Below are positions 54,204 to 64,000 of a stretch of 64,000 nt of DNA, in pieces. This DNA is from Curtobacterium sp. TC1 (lineage in GTDB: Bacteria; Actinomycetota; Actinomycetes; Actinomycetales; Microbacteriaceae), in NCBI RefSeq assembly GCF_019844075.1, contig NZ_CP081964.1, forward strand, positions 2,046,001 through 2,110,000, given 5' to 3'. The stretch's first letter is position 1. The number at the start of each line of letters is the position of its first letter. A program made the position numbers and the translations under genes. Below the pieces are notes generated by a model. The model was not told the DNA's origin. It did not search any database and was given only the letters and a program-made list of their open reading frames with translations.

Positions 54204-54432
54204 GCTGCTGACCTCCTCCGGGGCACGGGCGAGCGCGCAACGGTGCCGTTCGGGGGAACGACGGTGACCGGGGGGTCTGCGGGGCGCGCTCGCTGTGGAT
54301 GTGGGTGATGTGGGTACGACTCCACGGCGAGTGCGCTCATCCAGTGTTGCACGATGGACCGCAGCCCGCGAGGGGGTCGGACGAGATTCTCGGAGCGCTC
54401 CAATACTCGGACCGCCGAGAAGCGGCGCCCGC

Positions 54433-55365
54433 TCAGTTCTCGTTCGTCACCCGCCCCTGCACCCCGCCGCCGCGCAGCGCGATCGTCAGCGTCCCGCTCA
54501 TCGACTGCGCCGACATCGACACCGAGCCGTGCAGCGCCGCCTCGCGCGGGAAGCACGCCGTCGACGACTCGATCCGGTTCGCCGTCGCGACGAGGCAGAT
54601 CGTCGACCGGTCGGTGCCGATCCCGGCCCACACGGCCCACGGCGTGTCGAACGAGCTGCCGTCGAGCGCCCGGTTCGTGAACACGAGCCGCGTGGAGTGC
54701 AGGCTCACCGGCGCCTCCACCGGCCCCGGCAGCTGGTCGGCGTAGGTCTGCGGGACGTCGAGCAGCTGCTCGAGCGTGACCGTGCCCGCCGTGGGCGTGA
54801 CGCTCGGTGCCGCCGCCACGTCGCCACGCACGGGCCCGACGACGGTGCCGGCAGCGAACGCGACCCCGATGGCCGCCGCCGCGCCGAGCGCGACCCAGAC
54901 GCGCGGCCGTCCCGTCCAGAGCAGCGTGCGCCACCCGGACCGTCGGGTCGGTTCGACCGGGAGGCCCGGCTCAGCCCCGCCGTCACCACTCGCGTCGTCG
55001 ACACGCTCGGGTTCCCGGGCTTCGGTCGCCGCCCACGGTCCGGCCGACGTCCGCAGGGACGGCTCCGGCTCGGCAGCAGCCGTCGGGCGCTCCGGGGCCG
55101 ACCGCTCCGGCGAGGGCACGGGCGGTGGAGCCGACCGTTCGGGGGACGCGACCTGCGCGCTGGCGGGGGCCGTGCCTCCCGACCGCTCGCCCGACCCCGA
55201 GGCGGCGGCGACACCCGCGACCGCCCGCCGACCACCGGACCGCCGCCCGCTCGCCAGGTCCTGCAGCGCGATCCGGGCGCGCGCCGCGTCGGCGGGGCTC
55301 GATCCCGCTCCCCAGGCGACGGCCTCGAGCCGTGCCCGTTCCGCTGCCACGTCGTCGTGGGCCAT
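54433..55365 (-). CDS. Membrane-anchored hypothetical protein with low-complexity linker
   Basis: 310 residues of unknown function. An N-terminal helical segment (AHDDVAAERARLEAVAWG) is followed by ~100 residues rich in Pro, Ser, Glu and Arg, one membrane helix (VWVALGAAAAIGVAFAAGTVVG) and a ~115-residue extracytoplasmic domain with two Cys (STICLVATAN, SSTACFPRE). The layout resembles anti-sigma or sensor proteins, but no known domain is recognised. SD GGGAG before ATG 55365. Convergent with nothing; divergent from the next small gene. Confidence 0.7.
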   Translation of the reverse strand: MAHDDVAAERARLEAVAWGAGSSPADAARARIALQDLASGRRSGGRRAVAGVAAASGSGERSGGTAPASAQVASPERSAPPPVPSPERSAPERPTAAAEPEPSLRTSAGPWAATEAREPERVDDASGDGGAEPGLPVEPTRRSGWRTLLWTGRPRVWVALGAAAAIGVAFAAGTVVGPVRGDVAAAPSVTPTAGTVTLEQLLDVPQTYADQLPGPVEAPVSLHSTRLVFTNRALDGSSFDTPWAVWAGIGTDRSTICLVATANRIESSTACFPREAALHGSVSMSAQSMSGTLTIALRGGGVQGRVTNEN

Positions 55366-55460
55366 GCGCACTCCCGATCTGCCGGTCGCGTGGACTCCCT
55401 TCATCGTGGCACTGCGCGGACGGCGGCGCGCACCCAGAACGAGGGGAGTAGGCGTGACCC

Positions 55461-55676
55461 ATGAGCACCGAACCCGAACCGCGGCACGACGCCGACCCGG
55501 AGACCCTCGAGCCGCTGAGCCACGACACCCAGTCGGGCGAGGCCGACTACGTCGCGACGAGTCCCGGCGGGACCGGCACGGAGCGCCACGTGCCGACCGC
55601 CGACGAGGAACAAGGTCGCGGCACCGAGTACGACCCGGTCGACCAGGGGCCGCAGCAGGAGGGCCAGGGCGGCTGA
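55461..55676 (+). CDS. Small acidic hydrophilic protein (71 aa)
   Basis: Composition is dominated by Glu, Asp, Gly, Gln and Thr, with no hydrophobic core, so it is probably disordered. It begins MSTEPEPRHDADPETLEPL and ends PQQEGQGG. TAGGCG lies six bases before the ATG and AGGGGAG about 12, so either a leaderless or a normal start is possible. Function unknown; stress-induced disordered proteins have similar composition. Confidence 0.55.
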   Translation: MSTEPEPRHDADPETLEPLSHDTQSGEADYVATSPGGTGTERHVPTADEEQGRGTEYDPVDQGPQQEGQGG

Positions 55677-55703
55677 CGCCGGGCCCGACGCCGCGCGCCC
55701 GCG

Positions 55704-56447
55704 CTACCGGATCACCCGGCGCAACACCGCGCGCTCGCCCGCCGTCCACGCGGCGCTCGTCACGACGTACAGCGCGGCGGCGAGCGGCGCGATCGCGGCG
55801 AACCCGACCGTGATGAACGGTGCGAACCGCCCGATCGCCGCGGTGGCGGTGGCACCGGGCACCTGCGCGCCGGGCTCCGGCGTGGGTAGCGGGTTCCAAC
55901 GCAGGTTCGCCCGACGGCTGAGCTCCACCACGACGGCGAGCACGACGAGCAACAGCACCACGACCCAGGCGTGCACCCAGAGCGGCGACGTCAGCGTGAC
56001 GACGAGCGAGTGCCCGAGCGGAATGCCGACCAGGGTGGCCTCGAGCAGGGCGTTGGCCGTGCCGCCGATCGACGCGTGCGTGAACAGGGCGTAGACGAAG
56101 GACAGCACCGGAGCCTGCGCGAGGACGGGCAGGCAGCCGGCGAGGGGTGAGACCTTCTCGTTCGTGTAGAGCTGCTGGACGGCCCGCTGCAGCTGCTCGG
56201 CGTTCTTCCCGTGGCGCTTCCGCAGCGCGGCGAGCTGCGGCGCGAGCCGACGCCGGTCGCGCTCCGCTCGCACCTGCAGGACGGACAACGGGACGAGCAC
56301 GGCTCGGACGGCGAGGGTGAGCAGGACGACGGCGATCGCCGCGGCGAACGAGCCGGCGACGGGGGAGAGCGCCGCGGTCAGGGCGGCGACGAGGTCCGCG
56401 CCGCCGTGCAGCAGCGGGCCGACGAGGGGCAGGGTGGACAGGTCCAT
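55704..56447 (-). CDS. YidC/Oxa1-family membrane insertase paralogue
   Basis: A 247-residue protein with five membrane segments. The conserved groove Arg is in LTLAVRAVLVPLSVLQ; the coiled-coil loop ERDRRRLAPQLAALRKRHGK follows; PLAGCLPVLAQAPVLSFVYAL is the usual TM3 motif. It is shorter than the main YidC and is not near rpmH/dnaA, so it is a second, accessory insertase. It follows a small membrane protein gene on the same strand after 63 nt. Confidence 0.88.
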   Translation of the reverse strand: MDLSTLPLVGPLLHGGADLVAALTAALSPVAGSFAAAIAVVLLTLAVRAVLVPLSVLQVRAERDRRRLAPQLAALRKRHGKNAEQLQRAVQQLYTNEKVSPLAGCLPVLAQAPVLSFVYALFTHASIGGTANALLEATLVGIPLGHSLVVTLTSPLWVHAWVVVLLLVVLAVVVELSRRANLRWNPLPTPEPGAQVPGATATAAIGRFAPFITVGFAAIAPLAAALYVVTSAAWTAGERAVLRRVIR

Positions 56448-56510
56448 GACGGTTCCGATCGGTGGTGGTGCAGAGCAGGGGTCGCGACGGGCCCGGCCAC
56501 CGATGGGTGG

Positions 56511-56816
56511 TCAGGCCGGGGCGACGACTCCCGGAGCACGCGATCGGACGTGCCCGTCGGCATCGGGGTGGCTCCACGCGATGCGCGTCACCAGGTCGGG
56601 GACCGCGTCGCGCTCGACGACCGTCGTGCCGAGTCCGAGCACCGCGGCGAGCACCGTGGCGAGCACCTGTGCGACGAGCACCGCCACGGCGACGGCCGTC
56701 AGACCGAGCGCGGCGACCGCCAGGAGCGGCAGGACACCGCCCGCGGGGTCGCCGACTGCCGGCGCACCGAGCACGAGCGCGGCGGCGGCGCGGAGGACCA
56801 GCAGGGCGACGGTCAT
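56511..56816 (-). CDS. Small membrane protein (DUF6412-like)
   Basis: 101 residues with two hydrophobic stretches (about 1-25 and 28-63) and a soluble C-terminus ending WSHPDADGHVRSRAPGVV. The paired occurrence with a small YidC suggests it is a client or partner; the DUF6412 name is from memory. A TACGCT box lies nine bases before the ATG. Confidence 0.65.
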   Translation of the reverse strand: MTVALLVLRAAAALVLGAPAVGDPAGGVLPLLAVAALGLTAVAVAVLVAQVLATVLAAVLGLGTTVVERDAVPDLVTRIAWSHPDADGHVRSRAPGVVAPA

Positions 56817-56882
56817 GGTCGGTTCAGCGTAACGCCCGCGTGCCGCCACGGACAGGACGGGAGCACGGGAGAGGATCGGCGC

Positions 56883-57368
56883 ATGACCGCAGGTTCGCCG
56901 AGCACCCCAGCGACCGTCGCGCTCGACCGAGCCGGGGTGTCGTACACGCCGCACGTGTACGACCACCACGAGAGCGCCACGAACTTCGGCGAGGAGGCCG
57001 CCGCCGCCCTGGGACTCCGCGAGGAGCAGGTCTTCAAGACCCTGGTGGTGTCGGTCGACGGCGCACTGGCGGTGGCGATCGTGCCGGTGGCGAACCGGCT
57101 CGACCTCAAGGCCATCGCCGCGGCCGTCGGCGGGAAGAAGGCGACGCTGGCCGACCCGGCCCTCGCCGAGAAGCGCACCGGGTACGTCGTCGGCGGGATC
57201 AGCCCGGTCGGCCAGAAGTCCCGGATCCGGACCGTCCTCGACGAGTCGGCGCTGGCGTACGACAGCATCTTCGTCTCCGGAGGTCGCCGCGGGTTCGACA
57301 TCGAGGTCGCACCGGCCGACCTCGCGCGGGTCACCGACGCGGTCTCCGCTGCGATCGCGCGGACCTGA
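56883..57368 (+). CDS. ybaK: YbaK-family Cys-tRNA deacylase
   Basis: 161 residues of normal length for YbaK/EbsC. VALDRAGVSYTPHVYDHH, EEQVFKTLVV with the essential Lys, KKATLADPALAEKRTGYVVGG and FVSGGRRGFDIEVAPADL are all typical. It hydrolyses Cys-tRNA(Pro) and Cys-tRNA(Cys), an aminoacylation quality-control step. GAGAGGAT precedes the ATG. Divergent from the DUF6412-like gene. Confidence 0.92.
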   Translation: MTAGSPSTPATVALDRAGVSYTPHVYDHHESATNFGEEAAAALGLREEQVFKTLVVSVDGALAVAIVPVANRLDLKAIAAAVGGKKATLADPALAEKRTGYVVGGISPVGQKSRIRTVLDESALAYDSIFVSGGRRGFDIEVAPADLARVTDAVSAAIART

Positions 57369-57426
57369 GTCGGGTCGCCGCAAGTTTCTCGCCGGACCGG
57401 GAATGACCCTGGTCCTCCTGCGTTGC

Positions 57427-57447
57427 ATTGAGTCGAAGGCACTCAAG
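57427..57447 (+). promoter_or_regulatory. HAIR box (HspR operator) of the Clp gene
   Basis: ATTGAGT-N7-ACTCAAG matches the HspR-associated inverted repeat (CTTGAGT-N7-ACTCAAG) at 13 of 14 arm positions. It lies 16 nt upstream of the Clp start codon. Confidence 0.85.
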
Positions 57448-57463
57448 TTCCCAGGAGGTCCCT

Positions 57464-60127
<2,664 letters not shown>

Positions 60128-60138
60128 CAGCCGTCGGA

Positions 60139-60179
60139 CGACGAGGGCCCGGTACCGGTTCGGTACCGGGCCTTCGTCG
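60139..60179 (+). terminator. Terminator of the Clp gene
   Basis: A 19-bp stem with one G-T wobble (CGACGAGGGCCCGGTACCG and its partner) and a 3-nt loop. Confidence 0.85.
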
Positions 60180-60218
60180 CGCCCGGGTGCGGGTGCGGTG
60201 CGGGTGCGGTGCGGGTGC

Positions 60219-60500
60219 GGCGCCCTGCGCACGGTGCGTGCTCCACCACCCGGTGCGAGGTTGACCGCACCGGGCGCGCTTGCTGCCCCGCACCGAGCAC
60301 GCAGACTGCCACCGGTCCGCCAACGTCGCACCGTGCAGCCTGGAGGCCCGGTGCCGGTCGCGCACATCTCCGCACGCCCGTCGTCGGCGCACGGTGCACG
60401 CCCCGCCACCCGGTACGGGATCGACCGCTCGGTGACCGACAAGACCTCGGCACCCAGCGCGCACAGCGGCGCGAGACCACGAACCTCGCACCGTGCGGAA
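60219..60500. repeat. Two tandem repeat units with CGCACCGTGC boundaries
   Basis: Units begin GCGCACGGTGC at 60230 and 60388, each followed by CCACCCGGTNCG and GACCGC, and each ends with CGCACCGTGC (about 60328 and 60491). Related pieces occur at 39.6 kb and 61.3-61.5 kb. It lies in the ~950-nt gap 60128-61079. Confidence 0.6.
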
Positions 60501-60643
60501 CCTGTTCGGGAATGCAATTCCGGAGAAATCGAGAAAAGGGGTTGCGCTGCGAATTGCGGTGCCGATAGTGTTCACTCGTCGCGAACCGCTGCATGGCAGC
60601 CGGGGGACGACTCCGACAGCTCGAGACCGAAAGGGGGCCGACC

Positions 60644-60715
60644 ATGATGATCACCGCAACCATTCCGTTCCGTGGAATCCGCGGACGCGTCGGCACCCCG
60701 TTCCGCGTCCGCTGA
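60644..60715 (+). CDS. Candidate micro-ORF, 23 aa basic peptide
   Basis: MMITATIPFRGIRGRVGTPF is followed by RVR. It has a strong SD (AAAGGGGG) and six Arg, and lies in otherwise AT-richer, non-coding sequence. The internal FRGIRGRVGTPFRVR reads like a purposeful peptide, but with 24 codons chance cannot be excluded. No other gene is seen from 60128 to 61079. Confidence 0.4.
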   Translation: MMITATIPFRGIRGRVGTPFRVR

Positions 60716-61009
60716 CCCGGAGCGTTCCACTTTCCTCCGACATCTGTGTCGTTCGAAGTGCTCGTCACGTGACGAGTTCGTCGCCTGACACCTCGCGCTG
60801 AGCCGATCAGGCTCGCGGCGAACCGGCTCCGACGATCGCCGATCGGTCCCGATCCGCGTGTTCCGTGCACGCGGTCGGACCGTCTCGATCGTCGCCGGAG
60901 AACGTCGGCGGTCGGTGTGGCGCTCTCGGTACCGGAAGGCATTCCGCAACTCGTCGTCGGACATTCCTCCGACCACCGCGGAATGCATTCTCACGCATTC
61001 ATTACCCCC

Positions 61010-61053
61010 GCCCGCGTGCCGGGCAATCCACTCCTGCCCGCGTGCCGGGCAAT
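61010..61053 (+). repeat. Tandem hairpin repeats upstream of a small gene
   Basis: GCCCGCGTGCCGGGCAAT occurs at 61010-61027 and 61036-61053 (period 26). Each copy can fold as a GCCCG/CGGGC hairpin. They end 26 nt before the next start codon. Confidence 0.7.
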
Positions 61054-61079
61054 TCCGTCATGCCCTGAAAGGGATCACC

Positions 61080-61313
61080 GTGTCATCGAAGACCGCCACC
61101 CGTCCTCCCGATACCCGCGCGCCGCGCCGCCGGGTCTCCTTCACCGACCGCGTCGCGCTGCGCATCGGCATGTCGCTCATCATCTGGAGTCGCCGCACCC
61201 GCCGGGTCCGTCTGGTGATCGACCACGGAACACGCCTGCAGCTCGACCGCGAGCGGCAGCAGCGCGAGAACGACCTGCTCCTGCAGGCCGCACTCATGCG
61301 CGCCTGGCGCTGA
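61080..61313 (+). CDS. Small basic hypothetical protein (77 aa)
   Basis: An Arg-rich protein with a central SFTDRVALRIGMSLIIWSRR that could form an amphipathic or membrane-associated helix, followed by VRLVIDHGTRLQLDRERQQR and a helical tail. GAAAGGGA precedes the GTG. The twin hairpins just upstream may regulate it. No family recognised; a strong hairpin follows. Confidence 0.6.
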   Translation: MSSKTATRPPDTRAPRRRVSFTDRVALRIGMSLIIWSRRTRRVRLVIDHGTRLQLDRERQQRENDLLLQAALMRAWR

Positions 61314-61370
61314 GCCGGATCGGACACCCGACCGTCGCACCGTGCGACCGTCGCCGTCCCGTGCCCGCTT

Positions 61371-61410
61371 GGTGGCTCGGTGCGGGGGGACAGCCCCGCA
61401 CCGAGCCACC
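61371..61410 (+). terminator. Strong hairpin after the small basic protein gene
   Basis: Perfect 17-bp stem (61371-61387 with 61394-61410) with a 6-nt loop GGACAG, 57 nt after the stop codon. Confidence 0.75.
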
Positions 61411-61552
61411 GTCGGCGCACCGGCCGACGCAACCCGCACCGTGCGCCGTACCGACGACACCGTGCGCCGCACCGACGACCCGGCACGGCGCGACCGACCT
61501 CGCACCGTGCGGGGCGTCCGGACGCACCCCGGGCCTCCCGTACCGTTGGTGG

Positions 61553-62095
61553 GTGACCGAAACCGCAGCTGCACTCGTCGAACGCCTGACCGCCGTCGTC
61601 CCGGACTTCCCGAAGCCGGGGGTGCTGTTCCGTGACGTGACGCCGGTGTTCTCGGACGCCGTGGCGTTCGGCCGCGTGTGCGAGGCACTCGCCGCGCCGT
61701 TCGCGGTCGGCGCCGGGTTCGACGCCGTCGCCGGCATCGAGGCCCGTGGCTTCGCCCTCGCCGGTGGCATCGCCGCCCGGCACCAGGTCGGCGTGCTCAC
61801 CGTGCGCAAGGCCGGCAAGCTGCCCGGCGAGGTCCTCAGCGAGCAGTACGCGCTCGAGTACGGCGAGGCCGAGCTCGAGCTGCGCCCGGGCCAGCTGCCC
61901 GCGGGCACCCGGGTCCTCGTCGTCGACGACGTCCTGGCCACCGGCGGTACCGGAGCAGCGACCATCACGCTGCTCGAACGCGCCGGGTACCAGGCCGTCG
62001 GGTTCGCCGCGCTGCTCGAGCTCGACGGGCTGGACGGACGCGAGCGGCTCGAGCCCCGACTGCCCGTCACCACGCTCGGCGCCGTGCCCGCCTAA
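61553..62095 (+). CDS. apt: Adenine phosphoribosyltransferase
   Basis: A 180-residue purine-salvage enzyme that converts adenine and PRPP to AMP. IPDFPKPG-type [19 protein letters not shown] at the N-terminus, [14 protein letters not shown], and the PRPP-binding loop [17 protein letters not shown] are all typical. TACCGT (61541-61546) lies six bases before the GTG, so the mRNA is probably leaderless. It stands next to thrS. Confidence 0.95.
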   Translation: MTETAAALVERLTAVVPDFPKPGVLFRDVTPVFSDAVAFGRVCEALAAPFAVGAGFDAVAGIEARGFALAGGIAARHQVGVLTVRKAGKLPGEVLSEQYALEYGEAELELRPGQLPAGTRVLVVDDVLATGGTGAATITLLERAGYQAVGFAALLELDGLDGRERLEPRLPVTTLGAVPA

Positions 62096-62150
62096 CCGCC
62101 GCGCGCGCACTAGTCTTGACGCACCATTTCGATCGAGGAGTCCCATCATC

Positions 62151-64000
<1,850 letters not shown>

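Noticed and set aside
60858..61079. N-terminal extension of the small basic protein (open frame from 60858)
   Set aside because: The extension covers the tandem hairpins, and its predicted residues are low-complexity. The GTG at 61080 has an SD.
62096..62150. T-box riboswitch before thrS
   Set aside because: The gap from apt is only 55 nt, too short for a T-box leader, and no T-box sequence is seen.

Overview
The window looks like a contiguous piece of chromosome from a high-GC actinobacterium, most likely family Microbacteriaceae and probably Curtobacterium-like. This rests on the very high G+C content, many GTG starts, several apparently leaderless genes (a TANNNT box 6-7 nt before GTG/ATG), an HspR-type HAIR box, a DtxR/IdeR-type iron box and an LAXTG-type wall anchor. 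The genus is an inference from style and gene content, not a database match. No phage, transposase, integrase or CRISPR array is visible. Genes are dense, and most operons are joined by 4-nt ATGA/GTGA overlaps.

Layout. 1-3.3 kb: 3' part of a GH3 glycosidase and an AEC-family permease. 3.3-11.8 kb: an isochorismatase-fold protein, a two-HTH Lrp/AsnC regulator and a tight seven-gene operon (adenosine-deaminase-like enzyme, flavin reductase, NMT1/SsuA-type ABC importer, second deaminase-like enzyme, FMNH2-dependent monooxygenase). A GlnR-like half box lies in front of it. I read this as an import-and-oxidise pathway for a nitrogen-containing heterocycle. 11.8-20.9 kb: acetoin reductase with MarR, a second SDR, MFS exporter, HxlR, a PdxI-like aldo/keto reductase, a fused GMC oxidoreductase and two proteins of unknown function. 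21.1 kb: tRNA-Gly(GCC). 21.4-23.1 kb: sulfite-oxidase-like molybdoenzyme, its flavin reductase and a DUF6510-type zinc-ribbon protein. 23.2-31.3 kb: a six-gene peptide ABC importer/S15 hydrolase/TetR operon behind a promoter that carries a perfect palindrome. 31.3-32.4 kb: iron-box-controlled SIP-domain protein and Dps.

32.6-35.2 kb: DedA, histidine kinase and response regulator. 35.3-47.7 kb: a large heptose/glycosyltransferase locus with two HldE-type kinase-nucleotidyltransferases, GmhA, GmhB, three GT9 (heptosyltransferase-family) enzymes, two further glycosyltransferases, an aldehyde dehydrogenase and an SDR. It encodes the known steps to ADP-D-glycero-manno-heptose without an HldD-type epimerase, in a lineage that has no LPS. 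47.7-57.4 kb: PRC-barrel protein, SGNH hydrolase, truncated-looking universal stress protein, Nudix hydrolase, LAXTG-anchored repeat protein, MFS transporter, a YidC paralogue with a DUF6412-like protein, and YbaK. 57.4-60.1 kb: an HspR-boxed ClpC-like unfoldase. 60.1-61.5 kb: a repeat-rich region with two small ORFs. 61.6-64 kb: apt and the 5' part of thrS.

Three intergenic repeat families recur: palindromic terminators with a GACGGGAGGCC arm; a 54-bp element with GAGGTTCC/GGAACCTC ends that also occurs in an 86-bp form; and units built around CGCACCGTGC. Start codons were chosen from ribosome-binding sites, overlaps or -10 spacing. Functions are family-level inferences unless stated otherwise.
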